From: Shimia sp965227725
Lineage (GTDB): Bacteria; Pseudomonadota; Alphaproteobacteria; Rhodobacterales; Rhodobacteraceae
Length of the DNA: 64,000 bases
Direction of reading: 5' to 3'
Assembly (NCBI RefSeq): GCF_965227725.1
Contig: NZ_CBDDGH010000004.1
Span: 1 to 64,000 of the forward strand
How positions within the stretch are numbered: position 1 is the stretch's first letter; every line of letters begins with the position of its first letter. Under the pieces are notes generated by a model. That model made no database searches. It was not told where the DNA came from and was given only the letters and a program-made list of their open reading frames with translations. Positions 1-9,455 of the stretch are shown here, one piece after another. The position numbers and the translations under genes were made by a program.

Positions 1-589
<589 letters not shown>

Positions 590-690
590 CTCGGGCGCCT
601 TCTACTTTGTGGGGGGCCGGTCTTGGCCCGTTTTCCTCTACCGCGCGCGACATATTTGGTTGCGCGCAAAAAATCAAGCGGGTTTGCCGT

Positions 691-1314
691 TTATCGACGC
701 AGCTCTCGTTCCAGCTGCGCGCGCTTACGCTCATCTTTCTCAGACGGCCAGCATTTTGCGAGCTCTTCGGGGGGCACATCGTCCACCAGACAGGCCCGAT
801 TCTCATGCATCCAGCGCTCGATCTCACGCGCTGCGTTGAAGGTGAGATTTTCCAATTGCTCTTCTGCGGTCATGGTAAACCCGCTGGACGTCACGAGCGT
901 GCCACTGCCAAAGCTTTCCAGCACAATGATCTCGCGCGGCTCTTCGTTGAACTTCGCCCCCGCACGGTCATCCCAGGCGGTGACGGTGAGGATCAGCGCA
1001 GATTTCGTGGACAGCAGCACCGGCACACCGCGTTGCGCCAGCATGTAGCCTGACAGGTTGATGCCAAAATGCACCAGACGCTCCCCGTCATAGCGGCCCA
1101 GACGCGCATCGACCGCGTTCTTCATCGAGGCAATCCACTGCTCCTTGGGCAACTCGCGCGACAGCGGGCCTTTCTGAAGATCCGGCGCCACCACAATGTT
1201 GTGGCCCATTGTGAAATCCCCGAGGTCCAGCTTTTCGCTGGTCACTTCGGTGCTGCGCGCACCGCAAGATACCAGCACGGCCAACGCCGCCAAACACATC
1301 CCGATCCTGCCCAT
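691..1314 (-). CDS. Conserved hypothetical lipoprotein
   Basis: A 207-residue protein with a short signal peptide and a lipobox (LVSC, cysteine near residue 17), so it is probably lipid-anchored facing the periplasm. I chose the ATG at 1314 because it places the signal peptide at the N-terminus and has AGGAAC just upstream; a longer frame to 1356 exists but would bury the signal. The mature part contains LSTKSALILTVTAWDD and ends with a charged tail. It vaguely recalls DUF6778-type proteins of Rhodobacteraceae, from memory and unverified. The P450 gene is divergent to it. Function unknown. Confidence 0.75.
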   Translation of the reverse strand: MGRIGMCLAALAVLVSCGARSTEVTSEKLDLGDFTMGHNIVVAPDLQKGPLSRELPKEQWIASMKNAVDARLGRYDGERLVHFGINLSGYMLAQRGVPVLLSTKSALILTVTAWDDRAGAKFNEEPREIIVLESFGSGTLVTSSGFTMTAEEQLENLTFNAAREIERWMHENRACLVDDVPPEELAKCWPSEKDERKRAQLERELRR

Positions 1315-1438
1315 GTAAGCTGTTCCTGCTGCTCGTCGTTGTGATTGAGCGATCACATAGCCGATGCCCGGCTTTCACGCAATCTTGGCCTTTATTTGAG
1401 TTGATCCGCAGCCTACACTTTTGCGTAGAAGGATCGAC

Positions 1439-1510
1439 ATGCCAGATGATGTACATCAGTCCCAGCTGACCGAAGCCGACCGCGCAAAGGCCCTGCCTGT
1501 TTCACGCTAA
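1439..1510 (+). pseudogene. Detached N-terminal start fragment of the P450 gene
   Basis: An ATG at 1439 has a good Shine-Dalgarno (AAGGA, five bases upstream) but its frame stops after 23 codons at 1508-1510, ending in PVSR. The +1 frame then reads AKLATEPLGLWGSLKAA from 1506 straight into the P450 body. The join is in a CGC/GCT context, consistent with loss of a GC dinucleotide, or with a one-base insertion or sequencing error. The fragment is read here as the original P450 start, now out of frame. Confidence 0.6.
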
Positions 1511-1592
1511 ACTTGCCACCGAGCCGCTTGGGCTCTGGGGCTCGCTCAAGGCGGCGCGCAGCAATCTTCTGTCGATCCTGCCGGAAATTGCC

Positions 1593-2855
1593 GTGCGCCA
1601 GCCCATGGTGTCTGGCCGCACCGGATTGCGCTGGCACATGGTGATGGACCCCGGCGCCATCCGGCAGATGCTTCTGGAGAAGGTCGACGACTATCCCAAG
1701 TCCCGCGCGACCAAGAACATCCTGCGCCCTGCCATCGGCGACAGCCTGTTTATCGCTGAAGGCGCACACTGGCGCTGGCAACGCCGCGCTGCTGCGCCCG
1801 TGTTCACCCACCGCAACATCAGCAACCTCGCCCCCGTTATGGCCGCCGCCGGAGAGCGCGCCGCCGACCGTATCGCGACTGCGGGACCGCGCGCCGTCGA
1901 CCTTCTAGATGAGATGGTCAAAACCACCTTTGACGTGATCTCGGAAGTCACCTTCTCAGGTGATGGCAGGATGGACAGCGGCGCGGTGCATGAGGCCATC
2001 GACGCCTATATCGCAGAGGCTGGCAAGATCTCCTTACTGGACATGCTGGGCGTGCCCGACTGGGTGCCCCGCCCCGGCCGCATCCGCACCGGCCAGGCCA
2101 TGGTCGAGATGAAAAAGGTCGCCGACACGGCCATCGACTCCCGGCGCGCGCGCGGAGCAAAAGACACGCCGGATCTGCTGGATCTGCTGCTGGCGGGCGA
2201 AGACCCGGAAACCAAAAAGCGCATGAACACCGCAGAGCTGCGTGACAATCTGCTGACCTTCATCGTCGCCGGACATGAAACCACCGCGCTGACCCTTGCC
2301 TGGGCGCTCTACCTCTGCGCTTTTGACCAGGAGGTGCAAACAAAGGCCCGCGCCGAGATCAACGCGGTCTGCGGCGACGCTCCGATCACCGGCGATCATG
2401 TCGATCAGCTCACCTATCTGCGCCAGATTGTCGAGGAAACCCTGCGGCTCTACCCACCAGCAGGCATCATTTCCCGCACAGCGCAAAAGGCAGACTCGCT
2501 CTGCGCCCGCGACATCCATCCCGGCGATACGGTGATGATCCCGATCTACGCGCTGCAGCGCAATCACCAGCTCTGGGACAATCCGGACGCGTTTGACCCG
2601 GACCGCTTTGCCAACCGCAAAGCCATTGACCGCTATGCCTACCTGCCGTTTGGCGACGGCCCCCGTATCTGCATCGGCGCGAGCTTTGCGCTGCAGGAGG
2701 CCGTGATCATCCTCGCAGCCCTCCTGCGCCGTTTTCACTTTGAAGACATCGCAGGCCGCCCGCCAAAGCCAGTGATGATCCTCACGTTGAGGCCCGAAGG
2801 CGGAGTTTGGCTGCAAGCCAAAGAGATCAATCAGGCTCGCGCGCCTGCCTACTGA
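1593..2855 (+). CDS. Cytochrome P450 (apparent N-terminal frameshift)
   Basis: Haem-thiolate monooxygenase of the soluble bacterial P450 type. In the longest uninterrupted frame (GTG at 1593, 420 residues) the oxygen-binding I-helix motif AGHETT is at residues 226-231, the K-helix ExxR at 282-285, and the haem ligand loop FGDGPRIC at 353-360 with the cysteine intact. The protein-like frame continues upstream of 1593 back to about 1506, and a good start lies in another frame at 1439, so the true product was probably about 470 residues. If the frameshift is real, translation may begin at an internal GTG or the gene may be inactive. No ferredoxin partner is adjacent. Substrate unknown. Confidence 0.85.
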   Translation: MRQPMVSGRTGLRWHMVMDPGAIRQMLLEKVDDYPKSRATKNILRPAIGDSLFIAEGAHWRWQRRAAAPVFTHRNISNLAPVMAAAGERAADRIATAGPRAVDLLDEMVKTTFDVISEVTFSGDGRMDSGAVHEAIDAYIAEAGKISLLDMLGVPDWVPRPGRIRTGQAMVEMKKVADTAIDSRRARGAKDTPDLLDLLLAGEDPETKKRMNTAELRDNLLTFIVAGHETTALTLAWALYLCAFDQEVQTKARAEINAVCGDAPITGDHVDQLTYLRQIVEETLRLYPPAGIISRTAQKADSLCARDIHPGDTVMIPIYALQRNHQLWDNPDAFDPDRFANRKAIDRYAYLPFGDGPRICIGASFALQEAVIILAALLRRFHFEDIAGRPPKPVMILTLRPEGGVWLQAKEINQARAPAY

Positions 2856-3161
2856 TGCAGCGAGAGCGGCCTGCTCTTACAAACTGACACAGCGGCTCCT
2901 AAGTCAGACGAAAGAACAAGTGTAGCGTCGAGCAACACAGTTTAGCTGGCGTCTGAACTGCGTCGCCAAAACAATACACGCGAAACTGTGTTTCCAACCA
3001 GCCAGAGCCCCTCTGATGGCATGCCTAAATGCAGACGCCGCCTAAACCAAAGACCAAAAGATATGAACAGACGGCGGCAACTACAAAACAGTGGCCATGG
3101 CATCCAATGATCGCTAAAGCATCTGAAAACAATGTGTTATACACTTAATACAGGATATCCG
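2856..3161. other. Intergenic region, no gene seen
   Basis: About 300 bases between the P450 and the next gene, more AT-rich than the coding surroundings. I see no open frame with a start site and no RNA gene. The only structure noted is a 10-bp perfect inverted repeat, AACACAGTTT at 2934-2943 and AAACTGTGTT at 2983-2992, separated by about 39 bases. A TATACA-like element lies near 3138, upstream of the next gene. Confidence 0.5.
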
Positions 3162-3878
3162 ATGCAAGATCGTTACGCCGGTGACGTCGGAGACTTCGTA
3201 AAGCTCGGCCTGCTAAGAGCCCTGTCGCCCGGACATCAGCTGGGTGTTGCGTGGTACCGACACCCCGACGAGAGCCATAATCAAGATGGGCGGTACATCA
3301 CATACCTAGATCAACCGGAGCGGTATCAACATCTGGACCCGACGCTCTTCTATCATTTGCGTAACATCGTCAAAGAGGCGCGCTCAATCAGCTCTCTGTT
3401 GCCGGTGCTAGATGGCGCAGTCTCGTTTGATGAAACCGTTGACACGAGCAATGTAGCACCGCGCGAGCGTCGCGATTGGCGTCGTTCTTGGTTTGGGCGA
3501 GCGATGGATCAGCTGTCAACCTGCGACCTTGTTTTCGCAGACCCAGACAATGGCATCATCGATGACGATGACAGGCGCAAAGGACGCGCAAAGTTTGGTA
3601 AACAGATGCCGCTGGCAGAATTACAAAAATTGGCCCAGGGCCGTTGCGCAGTGATCTATCACCACAATACTCGGCGGCGAGGCGGCCATGACGCTGAAGT
3701 CGACTATTGGCTGAAAGAGATTGGGATGCCAAGTTTGGCGGTTCGTGCGACGTCCTACAGTCCAAGAACATTCTTCGTGGTGAACCCCAGCAAAGTGATC
3801 GAAGAAAGACTACAAGATTTCTGCCACCGATGGGCTGGCATGAAAGTATACTTACATACAGCAAGCTCACATCGCTAA
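3162..3878 (+). CDS. Hypothetical protein of unknown function
   Basis: A 238-residue soluble protein that I do not recognise. I chose the ATG at 3162 (AGGA about seven bases upstream) over the ATG at 3132, which would add ten unlikely residues. It begins MQDRYAGDVGDFVKLGLLRA and contains DLVFADPDNGI followed by VIYHHNTRRRGGH. The placing of an acidic-Pro motif after a hydrophobic strand recalls motif IV of class I methyltransferases, but no clear SAM-binding glycine motif was found, so this is only a suggestion. There are no signal or membrane segments. Codon use is more AT-rich than the neighbours and the gene stands alone, as expected of an acquired gene. Confidence 0.7.
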   Translation: MQDRYAGDVGDFVKLGLLRALSPGHQLGVAWYRHPDESHNQDGRYITYLDQPERYQHLDPTLFYHLRNIVKEARSISSLLPVLDGAVSFDETVDTSNVAPRERRDWRRSWFGRAMDQLSTCDLVFADPDNGIIDDDDRRKGRAKFGKQMPLAELQKLAQGRCAVIYHHNTRRRGGHDAEVDYWLKEIGMPSLAVRATSYSPRTFFVVNPSKVIEERLQDFCHRWAGMKVYLHTASSHR

Positions 3879-4048
3879 TCTGAACACACTCTCCACAAAT
3901 ACGCGGAAATCACAGCCGACCACCCAGGGTCGCGGGCTGGCATGTGTGACCCAAGACAGCCGCTGCAAATTTGTTGGACAACGCCACAAAAAGAAAACGC
4001 CGACCATTCTCATGATCGACGCTTCACATGCTTTTTGTCTCAGGCAGA

Positions 4049-4783
4049 TCAGAAGCCGTGCTTCTCTTTCAGCGCTGCAACCGTGTCCTGATTGGCCGCG
4101 AACCACGCGTTGAACGAGTCAACAATGTCGCCGCGCGTGCTGGAGGACAGATGATAATCCGCCTGCGAATTCGGCAGGCTCTCATCAAAGACCAGCGCCC
4201 CTTCGTCCTGCCCCATTTCGCTCAGAACCCGGTTCAGAACATGCACGTTTGCATAGGCGCCATCGATACGCCCCGCGAGCGCTTGGCGGACCAGGCCGCT
4301 GAAGTTCGGGTTCTCTTTCAGCGTCACCTGACCTGCTTCAATCCGGTCCAACCAGGAAAAGGCCGTAAAACCCAAAACCGTTCCGATCTGCGCGATCTCA
4401 TCCACAGGTTTGCCGAGGTTCTCAGGAACCACCATCACCCCTTCCACGGTCGCTTCGACCACGGTGGAGTAGTGCATTTCAACGCCGCTCTTCAGATCAG
4501 CGGACCAATAAGCATTGTCCGGATATTTCAAATCCACATCCCCGGACACCACCGCCTGCATCAGGCGGTTGATCGGCAGCGCTTTGAACTGCAGCTCATG
4601 CCCTTCATCCGCAGCAAAGGCGGACAGCACATCAGCCGCAAAGCCGGTGTAGGATTTTCCGTCCCATTTGTAGTGCGGCAGGTAGTCGATGTTCTCAACG
4701 CCCACCACAAGGGTTTCTGCAAGGCTGGCGGTGCCAGACAGGCTGGCCAGTGCGAGGGTGCCGGCTGCAAGAATGGTTTTCAT
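4049..4783 (-). CDS. Periplasmic solute-binding protein, family 3 (amino-acid type)
   Basis: A 244-residue substrate-binding protein with a classical signal peptide ending in ASLAET at about residue 22. The body has the order typical of family 3 binding proteins (SBP_bac_3): an N-terminal strand with GVENIDYLP, then KSYTGFAADVLSAFA, then a DVDLKYPDNAY segment, and a length near 245. No permease or ATPase gene is next to it, so it is an orphan; it may serve a transporter elsewhere or a sensor. Ligand unknown. It is divergent from the membrane protein gene at 5075. Confidence 0.85.
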   Translation of the reverse strand: MKTILAAGTLALASLSGTASLAETLVVGVENIDYLPHYKWDGKSYTGFAADVLSAFAADEGHELQFKALPINRLMQAVVSGDVDLKYPDNAYWSADLKSGVEMHYSTVVEATVEGVMVVPENLGKPVDEIAQIGTVLGFTAFSWLDRIEAGQVTLKENPNFSGLVRQALAGRIDGAYANVHVLNRVLSEMGQDEGALVFDESLPNSQADYHLSSSTRGDIVDSFNAWFAANQDTVAALKEKHGF

Positions 4784-5074
4784 GGCTGTGCTTTCTTTTT
4801 GACCGAATGAATAAGTATTCCAGCGCTGGACCTAGGTTTTTCAGACTAACAAAGTCTAAAAACCGGCCCCGCGCACAGCGCTCAGCTCAGCAAAATTCGG
4901 TTCAAAATGGAGAAGTCTTACGGCTGTCGAAACGAACGTCGCAAGACCTAGAGCAACAGGCTCAGAGCCAAAGCGCACACTAATTGCAGCACTTCCTTTT
5001 TGACGCCATATGCGCGTCAAAATCGCGACATTATTTTCCGAGAAATATTCACGCAAAAGTTGAGAGGGCCGACC
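4784..5074. other. Divergent intergenic region with a long AT-rich hairpin
   Basis: About 290 bases between two divergent genes, visibly AT-rich. At 4835-4864 there is an inverted repeat GGTTTTT(C)AGACT / AGTCTAAAAACC, 12 pairs with one bulged C and a five-base loop. It could be a terminator-like or regulatory hairpin, but it lies upstream of both genes, so its role is unclear. No small gene with a convincing start was seen. Confidence 0.4.
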
Positions 5075-6115
5075 TTGAATTATGCACTACTAACCGTAGA
5101 TGTATCCGCTAGATTGCTGGGCTTCATTGGGCTCTTCGCGATTGCCACGTTTATCTCACTCGCTGCCCCAACATTCTCCTCCCCAGAAATCATAAACGCC
5201 ATTGATGCGCTTGTGGTCATTCTAATATTTTTGAAAGCCATGGAGTTCCTGCTACCGGGCAAATTTGAGAATGCAATGCAAGATGTGTTTGTTCGAGGCT
5301 CCGAACTACTAAACCACCTGGCAAACCTCATATTTATCGGCGCCCTTTTCTATCTGCTGTTTAGGCTATTTGACGCTCCCGCGTCCGACAGACAATTTGC
5401 CACGGCACTCCTGCTTATGGCCGCGTCCGCCGCAGCGGCACTTATCAACCTATTGGTATTCATGTCAGGCTTTGCACATAAGGTTTATGCCGACTATTTT
5501 GACACTCAGAGCCTGCACACTGCGATCTACACTGAAGCCGCAGAACCCCGACAACAAGACTGGCTCGATAAGTCATGCCTTTACGTCGCCTGCTTGCCTT
5601 GGATGGGCTTGACGACCCTTACGATCTTCTCAAAAACAATCGCCACCCCTCAGCAGCTTGCTTGGGAACAAAAACACGAAGTGCTTTTGCAAGCAGCGTT
5701 CTTGGGACCAATCGCCCTTGCCGTTGCGGCTATGATTATGCGCCCTCCTTACCAACGGCCGGACGGCTGGAAAAGCTCACGCCCGAAGGCAATGTTTGGT
5801 GGTACCGTGCTGTTGGCACTTGCATTCGCGAGCTGGCAACTAGGGGGAAAGCACACCTTGATCCCGACAGCCATAAACGTGCTGACAAATCATCCGAAGG
5901 CGGAAAAGGCCTACGTGATCTCCCATGCAAAGATCGTTCGCAAAATGGGACTTTGCCTTTCACTTACCCCTTTAGATGCAAAAAATGTAACGCTAGAGAC
6001 CTGCGGTTTCTCCAAAAATGACAGCGGCAGTTTGCGGCCAGGTTCAACGGTCATTTTCTATGGTGAGCTGAGCCCTTATGGCCACACGCTAGAACGGCAT
6101 AGGACAAAATTCTAA
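5075..6115 (+). CDS. Hypothetical integral membrane protein
   Basis: A protein of 346 residues if it starts at the TTG at 5075 (GAGAGG seven bases upstream); an in-frame TTG at 5000 would give 371. About seven hydrophobic segments can be read, from LLGFIGLFAIATF near the N-terminus to MFGGTVLLALAFASWQLG, followed by a soluble C-terminal domain of about 75 residues with two cysteines. I do not recognise the family. Codon use is AT-rich compared with the flanking parC and etf genes, suggesting horizontal acquisition. It has no operon partner and converges on parC. Confidence 0.7.
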   Translation: MNYALLTVDVSARLLGFIGLFAIATFISLAAPTFSSPEIINAIDALVVILIFLKAMEFLLPGKFENAMQDVFVRGSELLNHLANLIFIGALFYLLFRLFDAPASDRQFATALLLMAASAAAALINLLVFMSGFAHKVYADYFDTQSLHTAIYTEAAEPRQQDWLDKSCLYVACLPWMGLTTLTIFSKTIATPQQLAWEQKHEVLLQAAFLGPIALAVAAMIMRPPYQRPDGWKSSRPKAMFGGTVLLALAFASWQLGGKHTLIPTAINVLTNHPKAEKAYVISHAKIVRKMGLCLSLTPLDAKNVTLETCGFSKNDSGSLRPGSTVIFYGELSPYGHTLERHRTKF

Positions 6116-6221
6116 GCTCCCCCAAACCATGGAACTAACCCCCAAGCACCTCGCACAACCATAGGTCGTAAAATCTAAGGATGGGCCTTTCACCCACCGC
6201 GAAATCTCATCTCACATCAAA

Positions 6222-6247
6222 GAAAAACGGGGGCACGGTGGCCCCCG
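6222..6247 (-). terminator. Rho-independent terminator of parC
   Basis: On the minus strand a CGGGGGC/GCCCCCG stem (6241-6247 with 6228-6234) and a six-base loop are followed by TTTTTC (6227-6222), just past the parC stop. Confidence 0.85.
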
Positions 6248-6251
6248 AAAA

Positions 6252-8597
6252 TCATTTGAACTTATTGTCTTTGGGGAAGCCATAAGGCGGCTTCTTGCCC
6301 ACCCCGGCCCGCTTCGCCAGCCAGTCCGACAAATCAGGCTCATGGCGGGTTTTGCCGCTGTTGCCCATCGACCAGGTGAGGCCATCTTCCCACTTGAACG
6401 TGGTGATGTCAGACAGGCCACCATCAAGCTCCAGCGTGCCCTGACGGCCGCGCGCCATATTGTACTTCTGCAGGCGCACACCTTTGCCGCGGCCCAGCTC
6501 TGGCAGCTCATCCACAGGGAACACGAGGAAGCGCGCGTTTTTGGACACCACCGCCACGTGATCGCCATCCACTGGCTTACAGATCATCGCCTTCACGTCG
6601 TCTTTGACGTTCAGCACCTGTTTCCCGGTCCGCGTCTGAGCAATCACATCCTTTTCAGGCACCACAAACCCGTCACCCGCGCTTGAGGCCACCAGCAACC
6701 GGCGCTCCGGCGCATGGACAAAGATGTCCACGATCTCCGCCTCGTTGGGCAGATCCACCATCAGGCGCACAGGTTCCCCCATGCCGCGCCCGCCGGGCAG
6801 GTTGGCTGCACTCAGGGTATAAAAACGCCCGTTGCTGCCAAACATCAGCAGGCGGTCCGTGGTCTCCGCGTGGAAGATAAACCGCGGCCCGTCACCATCT
6901 TTGAATTTCAGCTCGCGGGTCAGATCAATGTGACCGGACATCGCCCGGATCCACCCCATCTGAGAGCAGACAATCGTCACCGGCTCGCGGTCGATCATCG
7001 CCTCAATCGGCACCTCTTCCACCTCGGCAGCCTCGGCAAAGACGGTGCGGCGCGCACCACCTTCATAGCCTTTGCCAAAGGTCTTCTTGGCCTCTTTCAG
7101 CTGATCGGAGATACGCTCCCACTGCATGTCTTCGCTGCCCAAAAGCGCAACGATGCCAGCGCGCTCTTCCTGCAGCGCATCCCGCTCGCGGATCAGCTCC
7201 AGCTCTTCCAGACGGCGCAGGCTGCGCAGGCGCATATTGAGGATCGCCTCTGCCTGCACCTCGGTCAGCTGGGTTGCGCCACTGCCGGGCAGCGGTGACT
7301 TATAGTCCGCCTCGCTGGTCGCGCGGGGGTGATCCAGATCCCAATTCTCCGCCATCAACGCCTGTTTGGGCGCATCATCATAGCGGATGATGTCAATCAC
7401 ACGGTCAAGATTAAGGAAGGCAATGATAAAGCCCTCCAACACTTCCAGACGGTGGTCAATCTTCTCCATCCGGTGTTTGGAGCGACGGATCAGCACCTCA
7501 CGGCGGAAATCCAGGAACGCGCGCAGAACCTCTTTCATGGAGCAGACCTTCGGGGTCACGCCATCAATCAAGACGTTCATGTTCAACGAGAAGCGGATCT
7601 CCAGATCGCTGCTGCGATAGAGCATGTTCATCAGAACATCCGGCTCTACGTTTTTGCTGCGCGGCTCCAGAATGACGCGAATATCGTCTGCCGACTCGTC
7701 GCGCACATCTGCCAGAATAGGCACCTTCTTGGTCTGGATCAGCTCGGCCAGCTTCTCGATCAGCTTGGATTTCTGCACCTGATAGGGGATCTCGGTGACC
7801 ACAATCTGCCACTGTCCGCGGCCCAGATCTTCCTTCTCCCACTTACAGCGCAGACGGAACGAGCCGCGCCCGGTGCGATAAGCCTGCGCGATGCTTTCAG
7901 GCGGCTCAACAATCACGCCACCGGTCGGGAAATCCGGCCCCGGCACATAGTTGAGCAACGTGTCATCACGCACATCCGGCGTCTTGATCATGTGCAGACA
8001 GGCGTCACACAGCTCGCTGATGTTGTGGGGCGGAATGTTTGTCGCCATCCCCACCGCGATGCCGCTGGCGCCATTGGCCAGAAGGTTCGGGAAGGTCGCC
8101 GGAAGCACAACAGGCTCGCTCAGCGTGCCGTCATAGTTCTCGCGAAAATCAACCGCGTCCTCGTTCAGCCCTTCCAAAAGCGCCTCTGCAACCGAGGTCA
8201 TCCGCGCTTCCGTGTATCGGCTCGCCGCCGGGTTGTCCCCGTCGATATTGCCGAAGTTCCCCTGACCGTCGACCAGCGGATAGCGCACGTTGAAGTCCTG
8301 CGCCAAACGCGCCATCGCGTCGTAAATCGCGGCATCGCCGTGCGGGTGATAGTTGCCCATCACATCGCCGGAAATCTTCGCGGATTTCCGGAAACCGCCG
8401 GTGGCGGAAAGTTTCAGCTCACGCATCGCGTAGAGGATTCGGCGGTGTACCGGCTTCAACCCATCCCGCGCATCTGGCAGCGCGCGGTGCATAATCGTGC
8501 TCAGCGCATAGGTCAGATAGCGGTCGCCAATCGCGCGCCGCAGCGGTTCCGTTACGTTCTGAGAGGGGAGCTCGTCGTCATCGATCAGATCAGTCAT
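6252..8597 (-). CDS. parC: DNA topoisomerase IV subunit A
   Basis: ParC, the DNA-breaking subunit of topoisomerase IV, which decatenates daughter chromosomes together with ParE. The protein has 781 residues from the ATG at 8597 (MTDLIDDDELP); an upstream frame to 8669 is not needed. The catalytic tyrosine is Tyr128 in AASRYTEARM. The quinolone-determining stretch reads HPHGDAAIYDAM, with Ala and Asp where Escherichia coli ParC has Ser80 and Glu84. The C-terminal beta-pinwheel region follows (LPGGRGMGEPVR and similar blades). The length and the shortened C-terminus fit ParC rather than GyrA. A terminator follows the stop. Confidence 0.95.
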   Translation of the reverse strand: MTDLIDDDELPSQNVTEPLRRAIGDRYLTYALSTIMHRALPDARDGLKPVHRRILYAMRELKLSATGGFRKSAKISGDVMGNYHPHGDAAIYDAMARLAQDFNVRYPLVDGQGNFGNIDGDNPAASRYTEARMTSVAEALLEGLNEDAVDFRENYDGTLSEPVVLPATFPNLLANGASGIAVGMATNIPPHNISELCDACLHMIKTPDVRDDTLLNYVPGPDFPTGGVIVEPPESIAQAYRTGRGSFRLRCKWEKEDLGRGQWQIVVTEIPYQVQKSKLIEKLAELIQTKKVPILADVRDESADDIRVILEPRSKNVEPDVLMNMLYRSSDLEIRFSLNMNVLIDGVTPKVCSMKEVLRAFLDFRREVLIRRSKHRMEKIDHRLEVLEGFIIAFLNLDRVIDIIRYDDAPKQALMAENWDLDHPRATSEADYKSPLPGSGATQLTEVQAEAILNMRLRSLRRLEELELIRERDALQEERAGIVALLGSEDMQWERISDQLKEAKKTFGKGYEGGARRTVFAEAAEVEEVPIEAMIDREPVTIVCSQMGWIRAMSGHIDLTRELKFKDGDGPRFIFHAETTDRLLMFGSNGRFYTLSAANLPGGRGMGEPVRLMVDLPNEAEIVDIFVHAPERRLLVASSAGDGFVVPEKDVIAQTRTGKQVLNVKDDVKAMICKPVDGDHVAVVSKNARFLVFPVDELPELGRGKGVRLQKYNMARGRQGTLELDGGLSDITTFKWEDGLTWSMGNSGKTRHEPDLSDWLAKRAGVGKKPPYGFPKDNKFK

Positions 8598-8759
8598 GGC
8601 TGAGTGATAACTTTTGCCGCCGTCACGGTAAAGCACATGCACGGGGACAGCCGCCGATTTTTCCCCCACAAGTTAAGGATTTCCTCAGTTTATCTTTTGC
8701 ATCAAGCGCTTAAGAAGCGCGTCTGTATTGATTTATTGATTCCCTGGGGAGGGTACAAA

Positions 8760-9368
8760 GTGAATAAGTTTGTCATTGTGAGTTTCGGCATTATGGGTTG
8801 GGCCTTCTGGGAACTCAGCGGTGGCGCGGATTTTGAGCCAAAATCACAGCGCATCGTGGAATCGGCCCAGCCGGAAACGGTCATCGCCTCCACTGCCATG
8901 GAGACGTCAGCACCGGTCACCAACAAAGAGTCCATTGCGCGCGCCGCAACCTCTGTGCCCACGGTTCGGGCCACGCCAGCAGCAGCACGCTCCGCAGATA
9001 CAGCCTCGGTCATCCCGGCAGTGCAGCCCGGCATCACCAACAATGTGTTTGCCACCTCGCTCAGCGTGAATCTGGCCTCTTACGAGACCCCGAATGCGGC
9101 CTTTGTTCCGGCCGTTGCTGAGGCCACCCCGGTGCCGGCAGCGGAGCCCGCGCCCCGCACCGCTGCCGATATGCGGCAAGTGCGCGGCACCCGCGTGAAC
9201 ATGCGCGGCGGACCGGGCACCGGATATGGCGTGCTGGCCGTGCTGTCGCGGGGCCAGGAAGTGCAAATCCTGCGCGAAAGCGGCTCCGGCTGGCTCAAAC
9301 TGCGTGATCAGGAAAGCGGCATTGTCGGCTGGATGTCCGCAAAAATGATCACATCACCTAACAGTTAA
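8760..9368 (+). CDS. SH3 domain-containing protein, membrane-anchored or secreted
   Basis: A 202-residue protein starting at a GTG (8760) preceded by a strong GGGGAGGG Shine-Dalgarno. The N-terminus (VIVSFGIMGWAFWEL) is a hydrophobic anchor or signal. Residues 20-140 are low-complexity and rich in Ala, Pro, Thr and Val. The last 65 residues form a bacterial SH3 domain (GTRVNMRGGPGTGYGVLAVL, then GWLKLRD and GWMSAKMI). Such domains usually bind peptidoglycan or envelope partners, so an envelope location is inferred. It is divergent from parC. Specific function unknown. Confidence 0.85.
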   Translation: MNKFVIVSFGIMGWAFWELSGGADFEPKSQRIVESAQPETVIASTAMETSAPVTNKESIARAATSVPTVRATPAAARSADTASVIPAVQPGITNNVFATSLSVNLASYETPNAAFVPAVAEATPVPAAEPAPRTAADMRQVRGTRVNMRGGPGTGYGVLAVLSRGQEVQILRESGSGWLKLRDQESGIVGWMSAKMITSPNS

Positions 9369-9455
9369 GTAAGACGCCACGTCTGGGCTATTGCTCCGGT
9401 CTTGGTCCGGCCTAGTGTGCCGCGCAAACGCGCGCAAAAGAAGGCCAGTCCCGCT

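Noticed and set aside
4835..4864. AT-rich hairpin as a terminator
   Set aside because: The stem is strong, but it lies upstream of both flanking divergent genes, so there is no transcript for it to end. It is only mentioned as structure.
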